64,000 nt of DNA. Source: Oceanococcus sp051252075 (GTDB lineage: Bacteria > Pseudomonadota > Gammaproteobacteria > Nevskiales > Oceanococcaceae). The stretch is taken from NCBI GenBank assembly GCA_051252075.1, contig JBPOFU010000001.1:1-64000 (forward strand), written 5' to 3'. Positions 16,695-24,922 of the stretch are shown here, one piece after another; positions within the stretch are counted from its first letter, which is position 1, and each line of letters begins with the position of its first letter. Made by a program: the position numbers and the translations under genes. The notes below the pieces were generated by a model. The model was not told the DNA's origin and searched no databases. It was given only the letters and a program-made list of their open reading frames with translations.

Positions 16695-17822
16695 GTGCAC
16701 AGCGACGCGGATATGGACATGCGCTCTGACAACAATCCCATGGATACTTTGGAATTTTCGCTAGAAGATTTACAAGGTACGGCAGCCGAAACTGGGCTCC
16801 CCGCAGCTAACCATTCAGCCTTGCGAGAGATACTTCATTCGCTAGGAACCGCGCCCAATTTCCGTGACTCTATGCGGGCCTGCGCGTTGTCATTGCATCA
16901 ATGGACCCAAGTCGATGCGGCCACCATTTACCGCATCAGCCCCAACGGCGAAGAACTGGACCAAATCCACAGCATCGGATTTTCTAATTTGATGGCCTCC
17001 ATGACGCGCCGCATCTCCGTGGAAGGGACCTTTACCGGCCATGCTGTACGTCAGCGAAAAATTATCACAGCAACAAACGTCGACACAGACGAGCGCATCC
17101 CCGAGTATTTTCGTCAAGAAATGCAACGCGAAGGCATGAAAACGCTGGTCTCTCTCCCTTTACTCATGCATTCCGAAGTTGTAGGCGCCATATCCATGGG
17201 CTGGCGTCGACCGATGAAGCTGCGCGAGTTGGATAGCGATCTATTGATGCACATGGGCTACGGAGTAGCTATTGCAGTAGAGCATGATTTGAGAGATTTT
17301 GAGTCCAGCAGTGATAGCTTGACTGGCTTACTCAATCGCCGCAGTTTCGATGACGCACTGCAGGAAAACCGCAATATCTGCCTTAAGTCTTCCACTCCAT
17401 TGGCACTTGCCATGTTGGATCTGGATGATTTCAAAGCCTGCAACGACATACATGGCCATCATTTGGGTGACGACATACTTAAAGCATCAGCCCGACAAAT
17501 GCGCACATTGCTGCAACATGAACAGCATTTGGCCTACCGAGTTGGTGGCGAAGAATTTGCACTGCTACTACCGGATGTAGGCACGGAACAAGCCTATGAC
17601 ATCGTTAACAAAATAGCCGAATCGATAGGCCAGCTTGAATTCCAAGGGCGGGACGGAGAATCATTGCACATAACGCTAAGCGCTGGCATCACACTGTATG
17701 ACAGCAATACCGCCGAATCCGCTGCGCAATTTTATGATCGGGCTGATCAAGCTATGTATGCTGCAAAAAACAATGGCAAAGATCAGATCGTTGTCTTCGA
17801 ATCCACGCCTGACAACACCTAG
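16695..17822 (+). CDS. GAF-GGDEF diguanylate cyclase
   Basis: A soluble 375-residue protein. A GAF sensor domain covers about residues 30-190 (including FTGHAVRQRKI and SLPLLMHSEVVGAISMGW). It is followed by a GGDEF domain with DSLTGLLNRRSFD, the metal-binding LDLDDFKACND and the active-site GGEEF. The RxxD inhibitory site is missing: HEQH stands there. It should make cyclic di-GMP in response to a small ligand or redox cue sensed by GAF. I favour the GTG at 16695, with AAGGAG 11 bases upstream. A TTG at 16653 or an ATG at 16710 are alternatives. Confidence 0.9.
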   Translation: MHSDADMDMRSDNNPMDTLEFSLEDLQGTAAETGLPAANHSALREILHSLGTAPNFRDSMRACALSLHQWTQVDAATIYRISPNGEELDQIHSIGFSNLMASMTRRISVEGTFTGHAVRQRKIITATNVDTDERIPEYFRQEMQREGMKTLVSLPLLMHSEVVGAISMGWRRPMKLRELDSDLLMHMGYGVAIAVEHDLRDFESSSDSLTGLLNRRSFDDALQENRNICLKSSTPLALAMLDLDDFKACNDIHGHHLGDDILKASARQMRTLLQHEQHLAYRVGGEEFALLLPDVGTEQAYDIVNKIAESIGQLEFQGRDGESLHITLSAGITLYDSNTAESAAQFYDRADQAMYAAKNNGKDQIVVFESTPDNT

Positions 17823-17834
17823 ATACGACTTCTT

Positions 17835-19805
17835 GTGACAGAACAAAAAAATACTCGACAGTCTAATCGCGAAAAAGTGCTTTTCGCCATGCAGGAGTAT
17901 TTCATTGCTGGCATGCGCGAGCACATGTCCGCGTTTCGCGATGCTGCTGCCGATTTGTCTGGGCGCGAACAAGGTATCCGCCGTGACGCCATCATGGAAT
18001 TTAGGCAGAAAGCGGACATCGTCGCCAACCAAATGCTGGCGGAATTGCAAAGAAATTTTGATCCCCGTGCAGCACAACATGCCATGCAGGCAACCATAAG
18101 CTTCACGCTGGAAGACCTCCGCCTGCAAGACACCGATTCTGTGGATGAAAGTATTGCGATTAGCCGAATTAGCGACCGCATAGAACTGCTGTATGAATAC
18201 CCATTGTGGGACATGCGCCAACGTACAACGTGGTGGCTGAATGAAGACAAAGCCCCTATCTCCGACAAATCGCTCGCACCCTACGCCATTTGCAAAGCCT
18301 TTCTAGACAGCCTAAGCCAAAGTGGCGTGTCCGCCGCCATGAGACTGGTACTGCTTACACAATTCGACCGGCAAATACTGCGTAAATTGCATGATTTGTA
18401 CGATGGCCTTCCGAAGCTGCTTGATCAACATGGCTTTGAAACACAGCAAGTTACAAGCCGCCCACAGCCGGCACCGACTAAGGACGCCAACGAACTCGAA
18501 CAAGCTGACGGAGGTGGCACTGCAACACAGGCTACTTCAGCGGGCATAGACCCGCAAACCTGGGAGATGTTGAGCCGCTTCAACATCCCCACGGGAAGCG
18601 ATGGAGCCGCAAATGTCACGACCGAACAGGCTACTGGCACTGGCACTGGCACTGGCACTGGCACTGGCACTGGCACTTCATATTCTGATAACCAACTGGC
18701 ACAAGACTTGTCCTCCTTATTGAGTGGCGGGCAAGCCAAGGGCTGGGAGGGTGTCAACACGCAGTCACTCAACGCCAGCGCATCAGCGATTGGGCGTGCT
18801 TTTAATCAATTGGTCACCGATCCCTATGTTTCTAGAACGGTGCAGCCTCAATTCAATGAACTGCGCTTCAATGTCTTGAAATCCGCACTGGCTGATCCGC
18901 AATTTTTTAATGACTCTAACAGCCAATATCGCTCCTTATTGGATGAGCTGGCCACCCTGGCAACAACGTCGCGCTTGTTTAGCAAGGATGACCTGACACG
19001 CTTTAATCAGATGCTGAAAGGCATGCAGGAACAGTTTGCGGTTGATGCTCAAGATGTACGCAACACACAACTCGAACAAGACCCAGTCTCCGACGAAAAT
19101 CTGAATACGTTTCTCAACAAGCAGATCGAAAAACAAAAAACGCGCCGCAGAGAGCTTGTAGAAAAAGCCAGCCAAGTCGTAAGCGAAGAATTGTGGCTGC
19201 AAATGGCCAATCGACGTTGCAGCGAATCGTTAAAGCAAGCGCTTTCTGCTGCCTGGGAACCCATGATGGCACTGCGCTTATTGCGCCACGGCGTCAATAG
19301 CAAATTATGGGATCGAGGTATAGGCCTACTTCGCAGAATCATTGATGCCGCTGACCCTGCAGATGAAGATAGCACCAGCGACAATCAAATCGAGTATTTG
19401 CTTAAAGACCTAACCGATGAACTCAGTAGTGTGGGAATGGTCACTGAGCGCATTACCCGCCTAAGACAAGCTCTAAATGACAGCTTGCGTGAATCTGTGA
19501 AAGCGCCAGCGCAAACGACGATGGCGCCACAACCATCAATTAGCGAAGTACCCCTAGATGATCTACTGAGTACGATTGTTACAAAGGGCAGTTGGTTTGA
19601 AGTGCTCGACCGCAGCAGTGACACCGTCCGCTGGCTACAAGCCAATGGATTAAGCGCAGATGGGTTATCTGTTCATTTCGTCGCATTTCGCGAGAAAGAT
19701 GAGCTGACAGTGCCCGCCGCCGATTTTATTGAAGACTTGAAGAGCGGCGCATCCGCACCCATTAACCCTCGCCCCAAAGCTCGCGCCGCACTCAAGCAAC
19801 TATAA
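17835..19805 (+). CDS. DUF1631-family protein with a hexanucleotide repeat
   Basis: A large cytoplasmic protein of 656 residues, largely helical. It matches the DUF1631 family found across proteobacteria (FDPRAAQHAMQATI, PLWDMRQRTTWWLNED-like features and a C-terminal segment ending in KLQANG/LRWLQANGLSADGLSVHFVAF-type sequence). The biochemical role is unknown. Its start is a GTG 12 bases after the cyclase gene, and both probably share a transcript. A Thr-Gly dipeptide run near residues 267-281 is encoded by seven exact ACTGGC units in a low-complexity linker between two helical halves. Confidence 0.82.
   Translation: MTEQKNTRQSNREKVLFAMQEYFIAGMREHMSAFRDAAADLSGREQGIRRDAIMEFRQKADIVANQMLAELQRNFDPRAAQHAMQATISFTLEDLRLQDTDSVDESIAISRISDRIELLYEYPLWDMRQRTTWWLNEDKAPISDKSLAPYAICKAFLDSLSQSGVSAAMRLVLLTQFDRQILRKLHDLYDGLPKLLDQHGFETQQVTSRPQPAPTKDANELEQADGGGTATQATSAGIDPQTWEMLSRFNIPTGSDGAANVTTEQATGTGTGTGTGTGTGTSYSDNQLAQDLSSLLSGGQAKGWEGVNTQSLNASASAIGRAFNQLVTDPYVSRTVQPQFNELRFNVLKSALADPQFFNDSNSQYRSLLDELATLATTSRLFSKDDLTRFNQMLKGMQEQFAVDAQDVRNTQLEQDPVSDENLNTFLNKQIEKQKTRRRELVEKASQVVSEELWLQMANRRCSESLKQALSAAWEPMMALRLLRHGVNSKLWDRGIGLLRRIIDAADPADEDSTSDNQIEYLLKDLTDELSSVGMVTERITRLRQALNDSLRESVKAPAQTTMAPQPSISEVPLDDLLSTIVTKGSWFEVLDRSSDTVRWLQANGLSADGLSVHFVAFREKDELTVPAADFIEDLKSGASAPINPRPKARAALKQL
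18633..18677 (+). repeat. ACTGGC hexanucleotide tandem repeat inside the DUF1631 gene
   Basis: Seven exact copies of ACTGGC plus a partial ACT. They encode an alternating Thr-Gly tract without changing frame. Copy-number change by slippage would lengthen or shorten the linker by two residues per unit but would not switch the gene off. Confidence 0.9.
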
Positions 19806-19815
19806 ACAGGGTTTG

Positions 19816-20076
19816 TTAGCGCTGTCTTTCCGCCGATGGCACTATGGAAGCACGGCCCCAAAACAATGCACCAAGCACCCCCAAACCAACACCGACAGGT
19901 CTCAGCAACGCCTTTCTTTCAAGATCAAAACTAAAAGTGGCCCCAGCAAAAGCGATTACGGCCAGCACCAGTAACAGCCCGCCAATCCCCATATACACAT
20001 CACGAACTCCAGGGCTTGGGGCGAGCAAATAACGTTTCGTCAGTGACAAAGTCTCTTTTCCTGATAGCAACGACAT
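19816..20076 (-). CDS. Small two-helix membrane protein
   Basis: An 86-residue protein with two hydrophobic helices (VYMGIGGLLLVLAVIAFAGA and LLRPVGVGLGVLGALFWG) and a basic tail. It converges on the DUF1631 gene with a 10-base gap. The start is uncertain: the ATG at 20076 lacks a clear ribosome-binding site, and a downstream TTG at 20046 is preceded by AGGAAAAGAG. No family recognised. Confidence 0.5.
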   Translation of the reverse strand: MSLLSGKETLSLTKRYLLAPSPGVRDVYMGIGGLLLVLAVIAFAGATFSFDLERKALLRPVGVGLGVLGALFWGRASIVPSAERQR

Positions 20077-20224
20077 GATATTCGGCGTTATTGCTGCGAC
20101 TTGCAATACTTGCGCAGCCAGCACCTTCAAGCAGGCACAACGATACTGCGGAACCTGAACTTTACGAAAGTGAGATGCATCCACGTTATGCTTAGCACTC
20201 TCCTAAAAACATACCTTTGTTCAC

Positions 20225-20971
20225 TTGATTCTGCGTCGCTACTTTCGTTTTTTTCGTTTTGTTCTGCATGTCGCCATAAGTCCTTTTTTTGGCTTCGCGG
20301 CGATCTTAAGCCAGCGCCCGGAATATTGGTCGGCACACTGGTTTCGTGGCTTGATCAATGTTCTTAATGTTCACATTTACCGCAGCGGCGATACCTCCAG
20401 CACGCCTGCGCTGGTTGCAGGAAATCATCAATCTTGGTTAGACATAGCAGTGTTGGTGTCGCTCAAACCGGTGATATTTGTCTCTAAAGCCGAAGTCGCG
20501 AGTTGGCCATTATTAGGCTGGTTAGCGAAATCCGGTGACACCCTATTCATCCGTCGCGGTGCACACGGCAGCCAGGAAGTTAATCAAGGTATCAGTGCCC
20601 GCTTGCAGCAAGGCCGCTGCGTTGTCATTTTCCCAGAATCGACTACAACGGCAGGTCCCGGCGTTCGGCGCTTTCAGCCCCGCTTGTTCGCCGGAGCCAT
20701 CGAACAATCCTGCCCGGTATTGCCGTTTGCGTTGCGCTACCGACAATCCTGCGCGCCATACGTGGGCGAACAAAGCCTGATCGGAAATCTGTGGGCTATC
20801 CTCGGAGAAACGAACATCGACGTTGAGGTTTGCTTTGGCCCACCGCTGGAGGCAGGCCAGCGCCGCGATGCTATCGCACAACAAACCCAAAACTGGGTTG
20901 AGCGCACGTTGCTTCAAGCCCCGTGCTGGCAGCCATCTGAATCACAGGAACAGGAACAAACTTTGCTCTAA
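20225..20971 (+). CDS. plsC: 1-acyl-glycerol-3-phosphate acyltransferase
   Basis: Membrane-associated acyltransferase that adds the second acyl chain in phosphatidic acid synthesis. It has 248 residues. An N-terminal hydrophobic stretch precedes the catalytic NHxxxxD motif (Asn67, His68, Asp73 in NHQSWLD). Acceptor-binding motifs follow, including the FPEST variant of FPEGT and a later VLPFAL. The start is a TTG at 20225 with a weak ribosome-binding site, so the exact N terminus is unsure. Upstream divergent neighbour: the small membrane protein gene. Confidence 0.88.
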   Translation: MILRRYFRFFRFVLHVAISPFFGFAAILSQRPEYWSAHWFRGLINVLNVHIYRSGDTSSTPALVAGNHQSWLDIAVLVSLKPVIFVSKAEVASWPLLGWLAKSGDTLFIRRGAHGSQEVNQGISARLQQGRCVVIFPESTTTAGPGVRRFQPRLFAGAIEQSCPVLPFALRYRQSCAPYVGEQSLIGNLWAILGETNIDVEVCFGPPLEAGQRRDAIAQQTQNWVERTLLQAPCWQPSESQEQEQTLL

Positions 20972-21049
20972 ACCCGCTATTTCGGCGGGCTCCGAGCTCG
21001 GCAAATGTCGCACAACGCGGCTCCGGCATGTCCTGCCAACAACAAACGG

Positions 21050-21463
21050 CTAGAGCGTTCGCGTCAGCCGCATAAATAAAGCCAAGCCCAAGCCCCAAGC
21101 ACCATTCAGTACTAACGCACCGACAATGATTTTAGGATCCCAGCCTGCCATAAAGGCCATGCCCTTAAGCGGAAACACCACGGCCAAGGCCAGCAAACTC
21201 GGCCCTATCGCACCAAAAACCACAGCCTTGCCCCAATAAGCTGGACCACTGGCGGAACGCACTAACCAGCAGATCGGAATTCCCCAAACACCACCCCAAA
21301 AGGCCAATGAAAACACCGCCGGCACTCCAAGGGGGACGGTAGTCGACATGTTGAAAGCCGCTGGCACATTCGGATCGAGCGTATGCAGCAAGGCCAAAAC
21401 ACCCTGATGAAAAATCAAGGTGGCAAAAAAGCCGCCAACAAAAGCACGCAATGTAGTTTTCAT
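21050..21463 (-). CDS. Small integral membrane protein, four predicted helices
   Basis: A 137-residue hydrophobic protein. The ATG at 21463 is supported by AAGGGA about 7 bases upstream; a longer frame reaching 21562 would overlap the fumarase start. Four membrane segments are apparent: near the N terminus (FVGGFFATLIFHQGVLALL), PAVFSLAFWGGVWGIPICWL, FGAIGPSLLALAVVFPL, and IIVGALVLNGAWGLGLALF. It resembles uncharacterised proteobacterial membrane proteins. No function can be inferred. It is divergent from the fumarase gene by about 90 bases. Confidence 0.75.
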   Translation of the reverse strand: MKTTLRAFVGGFFATLIFHQGVLALLHTLDPNVPAAFNMSTTVPLGVPAVFSLAFWGGVWGIPICWLVRSASGPAYWGKAVVFGAIGPSLLALAVVFPLKGMAFMAGWDPKIIVGALVLNGAWGLGLALFMRLTRTL

Positions 21464-21552
21464 CCAGTTCCCTTGTATGAGCAATTGTGGAACACCTTGC
21501 CACTGGCGCGTGCGCGTTACAATACGCGCCCCATCGCACTCCTCGAAAGCCA

Positions 21553-23061
21553 ATGAGCACAATCCAAAAAGACGACTTCATCGATAGTGTCGCTGACGCA
21601 CTACAGTTCATTTCCTACTATCACCCAGTGGATTTCATCCAGGGAGTGCACGAGGCTTACCTGAAAGAGGAAAACCCAGCGGCGAAAGACGCTATGGCGC
21701 AAATATTGATCAATTCGCGCATGTGCGCGGAAGGTAAACGGCCTATTTGCCAAGACACCGGCATCGTGACCGTTTTCCTAAAAATTGGCATGGACGTGCA
21801 GTGGGATTCTGATATCGGCGTGGCGGATATGGTCAATGCCGGAGTACGCCGCGCTTATCTGCATCCTGACAACATCTTGCGCGCATCTATCCTCGCCGAC
21901 CCGGCAGGCAAACGACAGAACACCAAGGACAACACCCCTGCGGTTATCCACATGGAAGTGGTGCCAGGCGACACCGTCGACGTTCAAGTCGCGGCCAAGG
22001 GTGGAGGCTCCGAAGCCAAATCCAAATTCGTTATGCTCAATCCTTCCGATTCGGTGGTCGATTGGGTGGTGAAAACCGTACCCACCATGGGCGCGGGATG
22101 GTGTCCGCCGGGCATGCTCGGTATCGGCATAGGCGGCACTGCAGAAAAGGCCATGATCATGGCCAAAGAATCTTTGATGGAACCCATCGACATGCCGGCG
22201 CTACGCAAACGCGGCCCGAACAACCGTGCCGAAGAATTGCGTATCGAAATCATGGATGCGGTGAATGCCTTGGGCATAGGCGCGCAGGGTCTGGGCGGCC
22301 TCACTACGGTACTGGACGTCAAAATCCACGACTACCCCACCCACGCAGCCAATTTGCCGGTGGCTATGATTCCGAACTGTGCGGCAACGCGGCATGCTCA
22401 TTTCGTTTTGGACGGAACCGGCCCATCGCTGCAAACCGCGCCATCACTGGATGATTGGCCGGAAATCGCTTGGTCCGCTGGTGATTCCGCTCGCAAAGTC
22501 AATTTGGATACCGTCACCAAGGAAGACATCCAAGATTGGCAGCCAGGTGAAACCGTACTGCTGTCCGGCAAGATGTACACCGGTCGCGATGCCGCGCATA
22601 AAAAAATGACTGAAATCCTTAAATCTGGCGAAAAACTACCGGTGGATTTGCGTGGAAAGTTCATCTACTACGTTGGCCCCGTCGACCCGGTGCGGGAAGA
22701 AGTGGTCGGCCCGGCTGGTCCGACAACGGCGACGCGCATGGACAAATTTACCGACTACGTGCTGGAGCAAACCGGCCTCATCGGCATGGTGGGTAAAGCG
22801 GAACGTGGTCCTACCGCTATCGCCGCGATCAAGAAACACAAAGCGGTCTACCTCATGGCTGTAGGCGGCTCCGCATATCTGGTATCCAAGGCGATCACAG
22901 CAGCCAAAGTCGTGGCCTTCGAAGAACTGGGCATGGAAGCCATCTACGAATTTGAAGTGCACAACATGCCGGTGACGGTAGCCGTCGACAGCAAAGGCGA
23001 ATCGGTGCACGACACCGGGCCTAAAATCTGGAAGATGAAAATCGAGCAGGCCAAGGCGTAA
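21553..23061 (+). CDS. fumA: Fumarate hydratase, class I (iron-sulfur)
   Basis: Oxygen-sensitive [4Fe-4S] hydro-lyase interconverting fumarate and malate in the TCA cycle. The ATG at 21553 gives 502 residues, the size of the fused two-domain class I enzyme. The N-terminal alpha domain has CEGKRPICQDTG-type sequence with the cluster cysteine in ICQDTG. VAAKGGGSEAKSK and GIGIGGTAEKA follow. The C-terminal beta domain shows LSGKMYTGRDAAHKK and the GGSAYLVSKAI region. A 66-base upstream frame extension has no family support. It is followed after 5 bases by an unknown gene. Confidence 0.95.
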   Translation: MSTIQKDDFIDSVADALQFISYYHPVDFIQGVHEAYLKEENPAAKDAMAQILINSRMCAEGKRPICQDTGIVTVFLKIGMDVQWDSDIGVADMVNAGVRRAYLHPDNILRASILADPAGKRQNTKDNTPAVIHMEVVPGDTVDVQVAAKGGGSEAKSKFVMLNPSDSVVDWVVKTVPTMGAGWCPPGMLGIGIGGTAEKAMIMAKESLMEPIDMPALRKRGPNNRAEELRIEIMDAVNALGIGAQGLGGLTTVLDVKIHDYPTHAANLPVAMIPNCAATRHAHFVLDGTGPSLQTAPSLDDWPEIAWSAGDSARKVNLDTVTKEDIQDWQPGETVLLSGKMYTGRDAAHKKMTEILKSGEKLPVDLRGKFIYYVGPVDPVREEVVGPAGPTTATRMDKFTDYVLEQTGLIGMVGKAERGPTAIAAIKKHKAVYLMAVGGSAYLVSKAITAAKVVAFEELGMEAIYEFEVHNMPVTVAVDSKGESVHDTGPKIWKMKIEQAKA

Positions 23062-23066
23062 ACCTC

Positions 23067-24089
23067 ATGAGTGCAGAAAAGAAGGCTCAGGCGTTACTCG
23101 ACGCCCACGTGAAATGGATAGTCGAGCGCTTAAGCGGTGCGGATTTTGAACAGGAAATCGCTCATCGCCTGGACGCGCTGTTGGCTGACGGACGCAAGCT
23201 CAAGCTTAGTGAAGTAATCAGCAATACCGCACTGCATGACACGGTCAGGAAATATGCGGTCGATATGGATCTCGGAGGCCGCATGCCGGCGCTGGTCGGT
23301 GACGTGGTGCGCATGCTGCACGATCACCCCGTGTTGGCCGAAGTCAGCTTGGGCGACCTTATTCCTGATCGCCATTTCGAGGAGTTCATCGACAAACTGC
23401 TGGAAATGAAAGAATTGCGTAGCGCTTTGATTAGCGAAGCTGTTTCCAACCCGCTATTTGCGCAGCTCATCGCCGAGTTGTTATACGGTGGCGTGCGCGA
23501 CTATGTTGCCGAAACAGGCGATTTAGCTGGGCGCGTACCCGGGGCAAAATCCGCCATGAAGCTGGGCAAGGCGATGATGTCGAAAACCCGCCCGGAACTG
23601 GCCGGTGCGCTGGAAGATAGGCTGAAACAATTCGTAAAGAAACAGTCCGCAAAGAGCCTCAAAGCCAGTGAAAAATTTCTTCATGAAGCGGCTGAAAAAG
23701 ACGTTTTACGCGACATGCTGCTGGACCTGTGGGAGCAGAACCGCGATCGACGATTAGGCTCCTACCGCAGCTTGATCACAGCGCTGGACACCGAAGAACT
23801 GTTCGTCATGTTGTACGAGTACTGGAAGCATTTCCGTGAACACACGGTGTTCAGCCAAGCAGTCAACGCCGGGATAGACACCGTACTAGAAAAGTTTGGC
23901 GACTCGGACCTAACCACTTTGCTGCACGACATAGGCTTAACGCGCGAGATGATGATCGATGATGCGATGCGTTTCGCGCCTCCGGTGATCAAAGTCCTCA
24001 AACGCAAGAAACTACTGACGCCACTACTGCGCTACCAGTTGGCTGGGTTTTATGAATCGGCTGCAGCACAAAAGATACTGCTGAGCTAA
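23067..24089 (+). CDS. Unknown conserved helical protein downstream of fumarase
   Basis: A 340-residue, mostly helical, highly charged cytoplasmic protein without membrane segments or a recognisable enzyme motif. A basic stretch near residues 185-215 (KKQSAKSLKASEKF) and a C-terminal KVLKRKKLLTPLLRYQ are notable. It begins 5 bases after fumarase and ends 6 bases before the TfoX-like gene, so all three probably form one transcript. I do not recognise the family. Confidence 0.75.
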   Translation: MSAEKKAQALLDAHVKWIVERLSGADFEQEIAHRLDALLADGRKLKLSEVISNTALHDTVRKYAVDMDLGGRMPALVGDVVRMLHDHPVLAEVSLGDLIPDRHFEEFIDKLLEMKELRSALISEAVSNPLFAQLIAELLYGGVRDYVAETGDLAGRVPGAKSAMKLGKAMMSKTRPELAGALEDRLKQFVKKQSAKSLKASEKFLHEAAEKDVLRDMLLDLWEQNRDRRLGSYRSLITALDTEELFVMLYEYWKHFREHTVFSQAVNAGIDTVLEKFGDSDLTTLLHDIGLTREMMIDDAMRFAPPVIKVLKRKKLLTPLLRYQLAGFYESAAAQKILLS

Positions 24090-24095
24090 TCCCGC

Positions 24096-24416
24096 ATGAG
24101 TGATTTCGTCGAACATTTGCATGAAGTCTTTTACGAATTTGGCGCTATCACGGCTAAGCGTATGTTTGGTGGACATGGCATCTTTCATGAAGAGCGCATG
24201 TTCGGTCTCATTGCGGACGATGTGTTGTACCTGAAAGCCGACCAGCAATCGTGCGCGGACTTTGTCGCACTCGATCTAAGCCCTTTCGAGTACAGCAAAG
24301 CGGGTAAAGTGATGAAGATGTCGTACTACCAAGCGCCTGAGTCCATTTACGATGACTCAGATGAAGCGACGCTGTGGGCGCACAAAGCATTTGCCGCAGC
24401 CCTGCGTAGCAAGTAA
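24096..24416 (+). CDS. TfoX N-terminal-domain protein
   Basis: A 106-residue protein matching only the N-terminal domain of TfoX/Sxy: FVEHLHEVFYEFG, then AKRMFGGHGIF, MFGLIADDVLYLKAD and the closing MSYYQAPE. The helical C-terminal half of full TfoX, found in competence regulators, is absent. Short TfoX_N proteins are common and mostly uncharacterised, so a competence role should not be assumed even though comM lies elsewhere in the window. Probably cotranscribed with the two upstream genes. Confidence 0.88.
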   Translation: MSDFVEHLHEVFYEFGAITAKRMFGGHGIFHEERMFGLIADDVLYLKADQQSCADFVALDLSPFEYSKAGKVMKMSYYQAPESIYDDSDEATLWAHKAFAAALRSK

Positions 24417-24445
24417 CGTTTCGCCCTTAACAGCAGGAGACACAC

Positions 24446-24817
24446 ATGATCGGATACACCACTGTCGGCAGCAACGATGTGCCAAAGGCCGCCACCTTCT
24501 ACGACGCTTTATTCGCCGAATTGGGCGGTAAACGCTTTATGGAATTTGGCGAAAACTTCATATGCTGGGCATCTTCCCCCGGCCAAGCGGCATTTTGTAT
24601 TGCCAAACCTTTTAATGGCGAGCCCGCAAGCGTGGGCAATGGGGTGATGATTGCGCTGCCGGTCAAGGAAAAATCACAAGTGGACGCTTTGCATGCCAAA
24701 GCCCTGACTTTGGGTGCTAGCGATGAAGGTGCGCCTGGCGCCCGCGGAGACAACTTCTATGCGGGTTATTTTCGTGACCCCGACGGCAACAAACTCAATG
24801 TATTTGTTATGGGCTGA
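24446..24817 (+). CDS. VOC-superfamily (glyoxalase-like) protein
   Basis: A 123-residue single-domain vicinal-oxygen-chelate protein: an N-terminal beta-alpha-beta motif beginning TVGSNDVPKAATFYDALFAELG and a second module ending FRDPDGNKLNVFVM with the metal-ligand Glu/Asp region. An AGGAG ribosome-binding site lies 7 bases before the ATG. Substrate unknown: the fold covers glyoxalases, dioxygenases and resistance proteins. Last gene before a strong terminator. Confidence 0.88.
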   Translation: MIGYTTVGSNDVPKAATFYDALFAELGGKRFMEFGENFICWASSPGQAAFCIAKPFNGEPASVGNGVMIALPVKEKSQVDALHAKALTLGASDEGAPGARGDNFYAGYFRDPDGNKLNVFVMG

Positions 24818-24840
24818 CAACGCCACGACAACATACTGCC

Positions 24841-24878
24841 GCCGCCTTGACCTTGCTGTCAGCCGGCGGCTTTTTTTT
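24841..24878 (+). terminator. Rho-independent terminator after the VOC gene
   Basis: GCCGCC paired with GGCGGC, an additional inner TGAC/GTCA pairing, followed directly by eight T residues. It ends the plus-strand run and lies between convergent genes. Confidence 0.9.
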
Positions 24879-24922
24879 GGTCTACGGTTATTACTTCGCC
24901 CTGCTTTGCTCTATCAACAGAT

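Noticed and set aside
18633..18677. Possible CRISPR-like repeat run
   Set aside because: The units are six bases with no spacers and lie in frame inside a gene; it is a microsatellite.
20101..20367. Short frame upstream of and overlapping plsC
   Set aside because: It overlaps the real acyltransferase frame and shows no recognisable domain.
21487..21552. N-terminal extension of fumarase
   Set aside because: The extra residues have no family support; MSTIQKDDF is a typical short class I start and gives the normal 502-residue length.
24096..24416. Calling this gene the competence regulator TfoX/Sxy
   Set aside because: Only the N-terminal TfoX domain is present; short members are widespread and need not act in competence, even with comM in the window.
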